64,000 nucleotides of DNA from contig JBAXQM010000001.1 of the NCBI GenBank assembly GCA_037131735.1, forward strand, positions 310,001-374,000, written 5' to 3'. The position numbers were made by a program, and so were the translations under genes. How positions within the stretch are numbered: the stretch's first letter is position 1; each line of letters starts with the position of its first letter. The notes under the pieces were generated by a model that made no database searches, had not been told where the DNA came from, and saw nothing but the letters and a program-made list of their open reading frames with translations. Source of the DNA: CAIUPE01 sp037131735 (GTDB lineage Bacteria > Pseudomonadota > Alphaproteobacteria > Rhizobiales > Beijerinckiaceae). Shown here in pieces: positions 52,253 through 60,556 of this stretch.

Positions 52253-52702
52253 ATGAATTTGCTCTCCCGCCGCAGCATGTTGGCCATTGCCGCTGTTGTC
52301 GACGTTGCGCTTCACGCGCGACCTGATCCCGTTCCCGCGAAAGCTCTGGCTGATCGGCATCGCTTGCCGCCGCGCCATCTTGAAACGCTGCTGCAGGCCT
52401 TGGTGCGCGCCGGTATTCTCAAAGGCGTGCGCGGTCCGCGTGGCGGCTATGAACTCGCCAGCGAACGCCGCCGTCTGACTGCCGGGCAGATCGTGCGCGC
52501 CGCGATGATCTCCGCCGAGGATGATCAATCGGTGCCGGAGCCGCATTCGAAACTGGTCGATATTGTGATCGAACCGGAAGTGAAAATCGCGAGTAACGCG
52601 TTTCTGGCCCATCTTGACGGGATCACTGTTGAGCAGCTTTGCGACGCCGCCAACAAATCAGGCCTGACGTCGGGGGCCGAGTCTGCCGATTTCTCAATTT
52701 AA
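52253..52702 (+). CDS. Rrf2-family transcriptional regulator without cluster cysteines
   Basis: The 149-aa protein has a winged helix (SRRSMLAIAAVVDVALHA, ALADRHRLPPRHLETLLQALVRAGIL) and the wing GPRGGYELA characteristic of Rrf2/CymR regulators. The three cysteines that hold an Fe-S cluster in IscR and NsrR are missing; only one Cys is present near the C terminus. It lies just before cysK, with two direct repeats between them, so it probably regulates cysteine synthesis as CymR does. That role is inferred. Confidence 0.85.
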   Translation: MNLLSRRSMLAIAAVVDVALHARPDPVPAKALADRHRLPPRHLETLLQALVRAGILKGVRGPRGGYELASERRRLTAGQIVRAAMISAEDDQSVPEPHSKLVDIVIEPEVKIASNAFLAHLDGITVEQLCDAANKSGLTSGAESADFSI

Positions 52703-52705
52703 ATC

Positions 52706-52748
52706 TGTAGATTAAATTAATTATCGACAATCCATGTAGATTAGATTA
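52706..52748 (+). promoter_or_regulatory. Two direct repeats TGTAGATTARATTA upstream of cysK
   Basis: The copies at 52706-52719 and 52735-52748 differ at one base and are 29 bp apart start to start, close to three helical turns. They fill the gap between the Rrf2-type gene and cysK and are likely binding sites for that regulator. The cysK ribosome site GAGGAGG follows. Confidence 0.65.
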
Positions 52749-52785
52749 GCCTCCGCTCATCATTCGCGTTGAGGAGGCTTGTCAC

Positions 52786-53748
52786 ATGTCTGCATCCACA
52801 CATAAGCCCGGCCGTGGCCGTATTTATCAATCGATCACCGATACGATTGGCGACACGCCGATTGTACGACTCGACCGGATTGCGAAAGACAAAGGCGTCC
52901 ACGCGCATCTCCTCGCCAAGCTCGAATTTTTCAATCCGATTGCGAGCGTGAAAGATCGTATCGGCGTCAATATGATTGATGCGCTCGAGCAATCAGGCGC
53001 GATCAAGCCGGGCGCGACTTTGATTGAACCAACCTCGGGTAACACGGGCATCGCGCTTGCTTTCGTTGCGGCAGCACGCGGTTATCGTCTCATTCTTGTG
53101 ATGCCGGAATCAATGTCGATTGAGCGTCGCAAAATGCTGGCGCTGCTCGGTGCTGAACTTGAATTGACTCCTGCGCCGCTCGGCATGAAAGGTGCAATCG
53201 CAAAAGCCGAAGAATTGAAGGCGTCGATACCGGGTTCAGTCATTCCGCAACAATTTAAAAATGCTGCCAATCCAGACATTCATCGGCGCACAACGGCTGA
53301 AGAAATCTGGAATGATACCGAAGGCAAAGTCGATATCTTCATTTCAGGTGTTGGCACTGGCGGCACGATCACAGGTGTCGGACAAGTGTTGAAGGCGCGT
53401 AATCCCAATGTGAAAGTGGTTGCGGTTGAGCCGGAAGATTCACCCGTGCTCTCGGGCGGCAATCCGGGTCCGCATAAAATTCAAGGCATCGGTGCGGGTT
53501 TTGTTCCTGACATTCTTGATCGCACCATCATTGATGAGGTTTTGCGCATCGGCAATCAAACCGCGTTTGATACCGCTCGTTTGCTCGCCCGCATTGAAGG
53601 GATTCCGACAGGTATTTCATCAGGCGCTTCTGTTGCCGCGGCATTGGAAATTGCAGCCCGCCCTGAGTCCAAGGGTAAGAATATCGTGATCATCATTCCG
53701 AGCTTTGCGGAACGTTATCTTTCGACGGCATTGTTTGAAGGGCTGTGA
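52786..53748 (+). CDS. cysK: Cysteine synthase A
   Basis: The 320-aa PLP enzyme has Lys56 in NPIASVKDR as the Schiff-base lysine, the SGNTGIALAFVAAARGY substrate loop, and GVGTGGTITGVG that holds the PLP phosphate. It makes cysteine from O-acetylserine and sulfide. GAGGAGG precedes the ATG. The upstream regulator and direct repeats suggest sulfur-responsive control. Confidence 0.95.
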   Translation: MSASTHKPGRGRIYQSITDTIGDTPIVRLDRIAKDKGVHAHLLAKLEFFNPIASVKDRIGVNMIDALEQSGAIKPGATLIEPTSGNTGIALAFVAAARGYRLILVMPESMSIERRKMLALLGAELELTPAPLGMKGAIAKAEELKASIPGSVIPQQFKNAANPDIHRRTTAEEIWNDTEGKVDIFISGVGTGGTITGVGQVLKARNPNVKVVAVEPEDSPVLSGGNPGPHKIQGIGAGFVPDILDRTIIDEVLRIGNQTAFDTARLLARIEGIPTGISSGASVAAALEIAARPESKGKNIVIIIPSFAERYLSTALFEGL

Positions 53749-53764
53749 GAGCGGTCTTAGGTAG

Positions 53765-53802
53765 TAGGCAATCGGCAATAGGAAAAAATAATCTGTTGCC
53801 TA
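53765..53802. repeat. Small inverted repeat between convergent genes
   Basis: TAGGCAA (53765-53771) and TTGCCTA (53796-53802) flank an A-rich loop between the cysK and hydroxyacid dehydrogenase stops, with reiterated GGCAAT and CCTAAG motifs around. It may be a weak terminator or a degenerate repeat element. Confidence 0.4.
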
Positions 53803-53821
53803 AGCCCTAAGCCCCAACAAC

Positions 53822-54817
53822 TCACACCAAAGACGCGATCACACGATCGGGTGGGCGATGACCATCCATGAAGGTGCGAATATTGATGATCACCTTCTCG
53901 CCCATTTCGATGCGGCCTTCGACGGTGGCTGAGCCCATGTGGGGCAACACGACGATCTTATGTTGTTTGGCGAGTTTCAACATGCGCGGCGAAATCGCCG
54001 GTTCATGTTCGAACACATCGAGGCCTGCGCCAGCAAGCTCGCCGCCTTCAAGCATTTTGATCAAGGCTGTTTCATCGATGATTTCACCGCGTGCCGTGTT
54101 CACAAGAATGGCATCGCGTTTCAATAATTTGAGACGACGACCCGATAAGAGATGATAGGTTGCGGGTGTATGCGGGCAATTCACAGACACAATATCCATT
54201 CGTGCGAGCATCTGGTCGAGTGAATCCCAGTAAGTCGCCTCAAGCTCTTGTTCGATAGCGGGTGCTACCGGTTTGCGATTGTGATAATGCACTTGCAGAC
54301 CAAAGGCTTTCGCGCGGCGTGCGAGCGCTTGGCCAATGCGCCCCATACCAACAATGCCTAAACGTTTGCCAGTGATGCGATGGCCGAGCATCCATGTCGG
54401 CGACCAGCCTTGGAAATTGCCTTCAGGAATCACGCGTGCGCCTTCTGCAATGCGGCGCGACACGGCGAGAATAAGCGCCATTGTCATATCGGCTGTGTCA
54501 TCCGTTAAAACGCCAGGCGTGTTTGTGACGGTGATGCCGCGTTCGCGTGCCGCATTGAGATCGATGTGATCAACGCCATTGCCGAAATTGGCGATGAGTT
54601 TCAGTTGCGGTCCTGCAGCGCCGATAATGTCCGCATCAATCTCGTCGGTGACTGTTGGTACCAAAACATCTGCCGTTTTGACGGCTTCGATGAGTTCATC
54701 CCGGCTCATCGCGTGATCATTGATATTGAGCGCAGCTTTAAACAATTCGCGCATGCGTGTTTCGATTGTATCGGGAAGACGACGCGTGACGACGACAAGC
54801 GGTTTGTTATGGGGCAT
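53822..54817 (-). CDS. D-2-hydroxyacid dehydrogenase (glyoxylate/hydroxypyruvate reductase-like)
   Basis: The 331-aa NAD(P)-dependent enzyme has the Rossmann motif GMGRIG, the catalytic Arg in NTARGEIID, Glu in DVFEHEP, and His in LPHMGSAT. The catalytic-domain segment NFGNGVDHIDL is typical of glyoxylate reductases. It probably reduces glyoxylate to glycolate or hydroxypyruvate to glycerate. It converges with cysK. Confidence 0.87.
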   Translation of the reverse strand: MPHNKPLVVVTRRLPDTIETRMRELFKAALNINDHAMSRDELIEAVKTADVLVPTVTDEIDADIIGAAGPQLKLIANFGNGVDHIDLNAARERGITVTNTPGVLTDDTADMTMALILAVSRRIAEGARVIPEGNFQGWSPTWMLGHRITGKRLGIVGMGRIGQALARRAKAFGLQVHYHNRKPVAPAIEQELEATYWDSLDQMLARMDIVSVNCPHTPATYHLLSGRRLKLLKRDAILVNTARGEIIDETALIKMLEGGELAGAGLDVFEHEPAISPRMLKLAKQHKIVVLPHMGSATVEGRIEMGEKVIINIRTFMDGHRPPDRVIASLV

Positions 54818-54995
54818 GAACGAGTTCCCTCTTCGCTTGCGCCTTGATCTTGCGCGTGGTCGAATTCTTTACCAAGTCTTAACCCGCCGCGCCTCACACA
54901 CAAAAAGGGTGAAACGTTGGCGCGTATGACTGCGGTCTTATGCTTTCTCTAGCGATGCCACCCACGAAAAACAACGGGCGATAAAGGGCCAGTCT

Positions 54996-55547
54996 GTGAC
55001 AGGACTTATGATCAGGGCGAGGTCGATGATCGCAATGGTGCTGATCCTAGTTGGGTTCGGCTTAGTCGCGCCTGTATTCGCTGCGGAGACGGCGCTCGGG
55101 ACGGCAACGAATTTGCCATTGCCCCGTTTTGCGAGCCTCAAATCGGATCGCGTCAATCTCCGCGAAGGGCCGAGCAAAGAGCACCGGACCAAATGGATTT
55201 ACGAAAAAGCGGGTCTTCCCGTTGAAATCATTGCCGAATTTGAGACTTGGCGGCGCGTCCGTGACTCCGAAGGGGCGGAGGGTTGGGTGCTCCACAGCCT
55301 GCTTTCAGGTCGCCGCACTGCGCTCGTCGCGCCCTGGGGGAAGGACAAGCCGGTTGCTTTGCGGTCAAAACCCGATGATGCGGCGCCGATGACGGCCGCC
55401 CTGATGCCAAATGTTTTGGGCGTGGTCCGGTCTTGTGATCTCAAATGGTGCCGGATTGTCGGCGAAGGGGCTGAGGGCCTGAAATTCGACGGTTACGTGC
55501 CTCAAGGCCAGCTTTGGGGTGTATATCCGGACGACAAATTCGACTGA
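54996..55547 (+). CDS. Secreted SH3-domain (bacterial SH3b-like) protein
   Basis: The 183-aa protein has an N-terminal signal peptide (hydrophobic IAMVLILVGFGLVAPVFAA, probable cleavage after AFAA-like VFAA). Two SH3b-type repeats of about 60 residues follow (SDRVNLREGPSKEHRTKWIY with WRRVRDSEGAEGWVL; and PVALRSKPDD with WCRIVGEGAEGLKFDGYV). Such periplasmic proteins are thought to bind peptidoglycan or protein peptides. The GTG at 54996 has AAGGG 8 bp upstream; an ATG at 55008 is an alternative. It lies between the hydroxyacid dehydrogenase gene and irr. Confidence 0.85.
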   Translation: MTGLMIRARSMIAMVLILVGFGLVAPVFAAETALGTATNLPLPRFASLKSDRVNLREGPSKEHRTKWIYEKAGLPVEIIAEFETWRRVRDSEGAEGWVLHSLLSGRRTALVAPWGKDKPVALRSKPDDAAPMTAALMPNVLGVVRSCDLKWCRIVGEGAEGLKFDGYVPQGQLWGVYPDDKFD

Positions 55548-55556
55548 TCAGTCGGC

Positions 55557-56033
55557 TTAGGCCTTGCGGCGGAGGCGGACGACCACATCAACCCGGGCGA
55601 TTTCCATACCTTCGGGGATGTCGGGCAGAGCCTCAACCGCAATATCGCTGCCCTCAATATCGATAAGCCTGTTTTCGCCCTCAATATAGAAATGGTGGTG
55701 GTTGGTGGCCTTCGTATCGAAATGGGTTTTGGCCCCTTCGACCGCTATTTCGCGAATGAGCCCTGCTTCCGTGAACTGGTGAAGCGTGTTGTAGACGGTC
55801 GCGAGCGATACGGGCACTTGCGCCTTCAAAGCCTCTTCATAAAGGCCTTCGGCCGTCAAATGCCGGTCACCTTTCGCGAAAAGCAGCCAGCCAAGACCCA
55901 TCCTCTGGCGTGTGGGGCGCAATCCGGCGCCCTGCAAGCGTGATTTAACTTCACTATAGACACAGCCGCGTCCGGCCTTTGCGGCGGGCGCAGTCGAAGG
56001 TCCAAGAACGGGTGAGGCGGTACGGATCGTCAT
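55557..56033 (-). CDS. irr: Iron response regulator Irr (Fur family)
   Basis: The 158-aa Fur-family winged-helix protein has GLRPTRQRMGLGWLLF, VSLATVYNTLHQFTEAGLIREI and the histidine-rich HHHFYIEG motif that is specific to Irr. In Rhizobiales, Irr controls haem and iron genes and is inactivated by haem. The N-terminal region has GRGCVYSE rather than the full GCPW haem motif of Bradyrhizobium Irr. The start at 56033 follows AGGA. Divergence from fabA is a conserved Rhizobiales arrangement. Confidence 0.92.
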   Translation of the reverse strand: MTIRTASPVLGPSTAPAAKAGRGCVYSEVKSRLQGAGLRPTRQRMGLGWLLFAKGDRHLTAEGLYEEALKAQVPVSLATVYNTLHQFTEAGLIREIAVEGAKTHFDTKATNHHHFYIEGENRLIDIEGSDIAVEALPDIPEGMEIARVDVVVRLRRKA

Positions 56034-56179
56034 AGTCCTAAAGATAGGCGTTGGAAGCCGCCTGTGCAACCCGTTTGCGGCCTTTCAGCAGGGGTTTGCC
56101 TGTGTTACGGAGATCAAACGGGTAGGGAAGCGACCGTCATGAGACGGCGCGTGAGACTGGTAAACAGTACGGATCGGCT

Positions 56180-56686
56180 ATGACGCAACGTTCGAGTTAT
56201 GAATATGAAGATCTTTTGGCCTGTGGACGGGGTGAGCTCTTCGGTCCCGGAAATGCCCAGTTGCCGCTCCCTCCGATGCTAATGTTCGACCGAATTGCCG
56301 AAGTGTCCGAAACAGGCGGCGAATTTGGCAAAGGCCATATTCGTGCGGAATTCGCGATCAAGCCTGATCTCTGGTTCTTTCCGTGCCATTTCCAAGGTGA
56401 TCCCGTCATGCCGGGCTGCCTTGGTCTCGACGCGCTTTGGCAGCTGTGCGGCTTCTATCTCGGTTGGCTCGGTGCAGAAGGGCGTGGACGCGCTTTGGGC
56501 GTTGGTGAAGTGAAGTTTATCGATCAAGTGCTGCCGAACGTGAAGCAAGTGGTCTATTCGGTGAATTTGAAACGTGTGTTCCGGTCAAAGCTTGTTCTCG
56601 GTATTGCCGATGGTTATCTCGAAGCTGACGGACGCCGGATTTATGAGGCGCATGATCTGCGCGTCGGATTGTTCAAAACAGCGTAA
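56180..56686 (+). CDS. fabA: 3-hydroxydecanoyl-ACP dehydratase/isomerase
   Basis: The 168-aa dehydratase has His70 and Asp84 in FFPCHFQGDPVMPGCLGLD, matching the Escherichia coli FabA catalytic residues in number and spacing. It dehydrates 3-hydroxydecanoyl-ACP and isomerises the product to cis-3-decenoyl-ACP, which starts anaerobic unsaturated fatty acid synthesis. It is the first gene of fabA-fabB-fabI-dcd, divergent from irr. Confidence 0.96.
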   Translation: MTQRSSYEYEDLLACGRGELFGPGNAQLPLPPMLMFDRIAEVSETGGEFGKGHIRAEFAIKPDLWFFPCHFQGDPVMPGCLGLDALWQLCGFYLGWLGAEGRGRALGVGEVKFIDQVLPNVKQVVYSVNLKRVFRSKLVLGIADGYLEADGRRIYEAHDLRVGLFKTA

Positions 56687-56759
56687 AGACGCACAAATCC
56701 TATGAGTAAGCGAGGGCCGGATTGATCCTGCTTATCCGGTCGTCATGAAGGAGATGAGT

Positions 56760-57980
56760 ATGAGACGCGTTGTCGTCACGGGTATGGGGATCGTGTCCTC
56801 AATCGGCAATAACACGCAAGAAGTCATGGCTTCGCTTTACGAAGCCCGGTCAGGCATTGTGCGTGCCGATAGCTATAGCGAACTCGGTTTCCGCTGCCAG
56901 GTTCATGGCGCGCCGACACTTGATCCGGCTGAAATCGTTGATCGCCGCGCGATGCGTTTTCACGCGACCGGTACCGCATGGAATCATGTCGCGATGGACC
57001 AGGCGATCCTTGATGCAGGCTTGGACGACAAAGATATCTCAAACGAGCGTACGGGCATCATTATGGGTTCAGGTGGCCCGTCGACAAAAGCGATTGTCGA
57101 AGCCGCCGACATCACTCGAAAATCAGGCGGACCAAAGCGCATTGGACCCTTCGCTGTGCCGAAGGCTATGTGCTCAACAGCATCAGCAACGCTCGCGACA
57201 TGGTTTAAAATCAAGGGCGTGAATTATTCGATCTCGTCGGCTTGCGCCACCTCGAACCATTGCATCGGCAATGCTTATGAGATGATTCAATATGGCAAAC
57301 AGGATGTAATGTTCGCCGGCGGTTGTGAAGAACTTGATTGGACGTTGTCAGAACTCTTTGATGCGATGGGCGCGATGTCATCGAAATATAATGACACGCC
57401 AAGCACAGCCTCACGTGCCTATGACAAAAACCGCGATGGTTTTGTGATTGCCGGTGGTGCAGGCGTTCTCGTTCTCGAAGAACTCGAGCATGCGAAAGCA
57501 CGCGGTGCGCGGATTTATGCTGAACTGGTTGGCTATGGTGCGACATCGGATGGTTACGACATGGTTGCCCCTTCAGGCGAAGGCGCCATACGTTGCATGC
57601 GCCAAGCGCTGTCGACCGTAAATGTTCCGATTGATTACATTAACCCACATGCCACATCGACACCGGTGGGTGATGCGAAAGAGATTGAAGCGATCCGCGA
57701 AGTTTTCGGTTCAAAATGCCCACCGATATCAGCAACGAAGTCGTTGACGGGTCACTCACTCGGCGCAACCGGTGTGCAGGAAGCCATCTATTCGCTTCTG
57801 ATGATGAATAATGGATTCATTTGCGAGAGCGCGAATATCAATGAGATTGATCCCGATTTCGCCGATATGCCGATTGTTCGCAAACGGATCGACAATGCCA
57901 AGATCAATGCGGTTCTCTCCAATTCATTCGGATTTGGTGGAACCAATGCCACGATCATCATGAAGCGGCTTGAGGCCTAA
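56760..57980 (+). CDS. fabB: 3-oxoacyl-ACP synthase I
   Basis: The 406-aa condensing enzyme has Cys162 in SISSACATSNH, His in NPHATSTPVGD and His in KSLTGHSLGA. It elongates the cis-unsaturated acyl-ACP made by FabA. Three in-frame ATGs lie close together (56745, 56754, 56760). AAGGAG at 56748-56753 is 6 bp before the third, which begins MRRVVVTGMG as in the family, so 56760 was chosen. Confidence 0.95.
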   Translation: MRRVVVTGMGIVSSIGNNTQEVMASLYEARSGIVRADSYSELGFRCQVHGAPTLDPAEIVDRRAMRFHATGTAWNHVAMDQAILDAGLDDKDISNERTGIIMGSGGPSTKAIVEAADITRKSGGPKRIGPFAVPKAMCSTASATLATWFKIKGVNYSISSACATSNHCIGNAYEMIQYGKQDVMFAGGCEELDWTLSELFDAMGAMSSKYNDTPSTASRAYDKNRDGFVIAGGAGVLVLEELEHAKARGARIYAELVGYGATSDGYDMVAPSGEGAIRCMRQALSTVNVPIDYINPHATSTPVGDAKEIEAIREVFGSKCPPISATKSLTGHSLGATGVQEAIYSLLMMNNGFICESANINEIDPDFADMPIVRKRIDNAKINAVLSNSFGFGGTNATIIMKRLEA

Positions 57981-58015
57981 GCGGTCGCGATCGCTACGAA
58001 AGGGAGAGCAGATTC

Positions 58016-58864
58016 ATGAGCGGATTGATGCAGGGCAAACGCGGTCTTGTGATGGGCGTTGCCAATGATCACTCGATCGCGTGGGGCATTGCCAAGACCT
58101 TGGCTGACCATGGCGCTGAATTGGCCTTTACCTATCAAGGCGATTCGTTGAAAAAACGCGTCGAACCGCTCGCTGCCGAAGCCAACTCAACATTTCTCTT
58201 GCCATGTGACGTTGAAGATCTTGCCTCGGTCGATAGAGTGTTCGACGAGATCAAGGCAAAATGGGGCACATTTGATTTCTTAGTTCATGCGATTGCCTTT
58301 TCTGACAAGTCTGAATTGAAGGGCCGTTTTGCTGATACCACCCGCGAAAATTTTTCACGTACGATGTTGATCTCCTGTTTCTCTTTCGTTGAAATTGCAA
58401 AACGTGCGGCACCGCTGATGACGGCTGGTGGTTCAATGGTTACCCTCACTTATGGCGGTGCGACACGTGTGATGCCCAATTACAATGTTATGGGCGTTGC
58501 GAAAGCGGCGCTTGAAGCGTCTGTGCGTTATCTCGCGGGTGATTTTGGCCCCGAAAATATTCGCGTTAATGCGATATCTGCTGGTCCCGTTCGTACACTT
58601 GCTGGTGCGGGCATTGCGGATGCGCGTTTGATGTTCAACTATCAAAAGCGCCATGCACCCTTGCGTCGCACCGTCTCAATAGAAGAAATCGGTGGCTCGG
58701 CGCTTTATCTTTTGTCGGATCTTTCAACCGGCGTGACGGGCGAAGTTCACTTTGTTGATTCCGGATATAACATCATCTCGATGCCGCACCCTGAAGCGTT
58801 GAAGACTGTCGATGATGCCGAGACTGCCGCTGAAGCGCGCTTGGCCGGTCGCGCGGCGGAGTAA
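58016..58864 (+). CDS. fabI: Enoyl-ACP reductase (NADH)
   Basis: The 282-aa enzyme has the NAD-binding start GVANDHSIAWGIAK and the catalytic Tyr146, Tyr156 and Lys163 (YGGATRVMPNYNVMGVAKA), which fall at the Escherichia coli positions. It carries out the last step of each fatty acid elongation cycle. It follows fabB by 35 bp. The triclosan-contact region AIAFSDKSELKGRF is conserved. Confidence 0.96.
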   Translation: MSGLMQGKRGLVMGVANDHSIAWGIAKTLADHGAELAFTYQGDSLKKRVEPLAAEANSTFLLPCDVEDLASVDRVFDEIKAKWGTFDFLVHAIAFSDKSELKGRFADTTRENFSRTMLISCFSFVEIAKRAAPLMTAGGSMVTLTYGGATRVMPNYNVMGVAKAALEASVRYLAGDFGPENIRVNAISAGPVRTLAGAGIADARLMFNYQKRHAPLRRTVSIEEIGGSALYLLSDLSTGVTGEVHFVDSGYNIISMPHPEALKTVDDAETAAEARLAGRAAE

Positions 58865-58868
58865 TGTG

Positions 58869-59969
58869 ATGAGCGTGTTGCCAGTTGAAGGCATTCTTCC
58901 TTCGCAAGATATTCGCGCGCTGCATGCGAGCGGAGCAATTACCGCTGATCGCCCCTTAGCGGATGGGCAAATTCAACCGGCGAGTCTTGATCTTCGTTTG
59001 GGCCGTCGCGTGTGGCGTTTGCGGGCGAGCTTTTTGCCCGGCCAATCACATAAAGTTCGCGAAAGACTCGATCGCGTCGCACTGCATGAAATCGATTTGA
59101 CGAATGGTGCCGTGCTTGAAACAGGCGCCGTCTATATCGCCGAATGTTTAGAAAGCCTCGCTTTACCGCAAGGCCTGCCCGCATCAGCCAATCCGAAGAG
59201 CTCGACGGGTCGCCTTGATGTCTTCACGCGATTGATTGCGGATCATGCACGGGAGTTTGATCAGATCGAAGCCGGTTATCACGGCCCGCTTTATCTTGAA
59301 ATTTCGCCGCGCACATTCCCGGTGCTTGTGCGCACCGGCTCGCGTCTGTCGCAAATTCGTTTTCGCCGCGGGTCACCACGTCTTGATGATGACGCGCTTC
59401 GTCAGTTGCATAAACGCGATCCGCTTGTGACGTCGTCAGAGCCATCAATTCAAAATGGTATTGCGGTCAGTGTTGACCTCTCTGGCTTTGGCGCAAACAA
59501 GCTCGTCGGCTATCGTGCACGTCGTCATACGGCACTTGTCGATGTTGATCGAGTGGGCGCCTGTGCTGTCGATGATTATTGGGATCCGCTTTACGCCTCT
59601 GCAGCGCGCGATCTCATTCTCGATCCGGGACAGTTTTATATTCTCGCGTCGAAAGAGGCGGTACAGGTTCCGCCCGATCATGCAGCGGAGATGACACCCT
59701 TTGATCCGCTTGTGGGCGAATTCCGTGTTCATTATGCCGGCTTCTTTGATCCCGGTTTTGGTCACGCCGAAAGTGGTGGTTCGGGAAGCCGCGCGGTCCT
59801 TGAGGTTCGTTCGCGCGATGTGCCTTTCATTATCGAAGATGGACAAACCGTCGGTCGTCTCGTTTATGAGAGAATGTCTGCATTGCCCGATATTCTTTAT
59901 GGCAAGGGCGTTGGCTCGAACTATCAAGCGCAGAGCTTGAAGCTGTCCAAACATTTTAAACCTGCTTAA
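58869..59969 (+). CDS. dcd: dCTP deaminase-like protein with duplicated domain
   Basis: The 366-aa protein is about twice the length of ordinary Dcd (about 190 aa) and contains two dUTPase-fold units. The first has QPASLDLRLG, KSSTGRLDV and PLYLEISPR with the catalytic Glu. The second has GYRARRHTALVDVDR and AVLEVRSRDVPF with a Glu, but lacks a clear (R/K)SSxxR motif. It probably deaminates dCTP to dUTP for Dut. It begins 4 bp after the fabI stop with GGAG upstream. Fused forms are typical of alphaproteobacteria. Confidence 0.88.
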   Translation: MSVLPVEGILPSQDIRALHASGAITADRPLADGQIQPASLDLRLGRRVWRLRASFLPGQSHKVRERLDRVALHEIDLTNGAVLETGAVYIAECLESLALPQGLPASANPKSSTGRLDVFTRLIADHAREFDQIEAGYHGPLYLEISPRTFPVLVRTGSRLSQIRFRRGSPRLDDDALRQLHKRDPLVTSSEPSIQNGIAVSVDLSGFGANKLVGYRARRHTALVDVDRVGACAVDDYWDPLYASAARDLILDPGQFYILASKEAVQVPPDHAAEMTPFDPLVGEFRVHYAGFFDPGFGHAESGGSGSRAVLEVRSRDVPFIIEDGQTVGRLVYERMSALPDILYGKGVGSNYQAQSLKLSKHFKPA

Positions 59970-59985
59970 ACGGCTTGGTTTAAGG

Positions 59986-60324
59986 TTAGCCTTTTAACAG
60001 CTCTTTGAGGCGCGCAATATATTCTAAAAGATGAGCACGGCCATGCTCCGTCATCGTAATGACTTTGGCGCGCCTGTCGCCGTCGCCATCCAAACGGTTG
60101 ATCAGGTTCAATTTCTCAAGCGCACGTAAGTGCTGACGCACTGACACTTCGGTCGCTTGGGTATTTTCGTAAATGGCTGAAAGAGGGACCGAGAAGTTGT
60201 TTTCAGCGAGATATGTCAGGATTTCGATGGTTGAGCTTGTGCGGCTCTTGAAAAGATCAAGTTCAATATCAATCAAATGCCGTCGACGGCGAGCAATTTC
60301 ATGAATTTTGACGCCGCTGCTCAT
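59986..60324 (-). CDS. MarR-like winged-helix transcriptional regulator
   Basis: The 112-aa protein has a leading helix rich in Arg, then a winged helix: SSTIEILTYLAEN, AIYENTQATEVSVRQHLRALEKLNLINR and a wing GDRRAKVITMTEHG. It resembles small MarR-family regulators, but no ligand or target can be named. The ATG at 60324 (MSSGVKIHE) is chosen; the frame extends to 60399. It converges with dcd and diverges from prfC. Confidence 0.78.
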   Translation of the reverse strand: MSSGVKIHEIARRRRHLIDIELDLFKSRTSSTIEILTYLAENNFSVPLSAIYENTQATEVSVRQHLRALEKLNLINRLDGDGDRRAKVITMTEHGRAHLLEYIARLKELLKG

Positions 60325-60556
60325 TTGGACTGTAACCGTTTTAAATTCACCTCGGTATCGTAGCTTAGGCGTAGCGGTAAAAGGGGTTCGAAAAATCAAA
60401 AAAAAGTTTCGGAGTTTCAGGGCTCTAGGCCGATGCCCGATAAATTACGCCGTATTTTCATTGATTTGAGGCCCATTCCCCAGTATCCCGCCCTTAACGT
60501 CAAACAATCGAACCACAGAATAAGGCTTCCGGAGCCGGTCCGGGCCGGGAACATCA

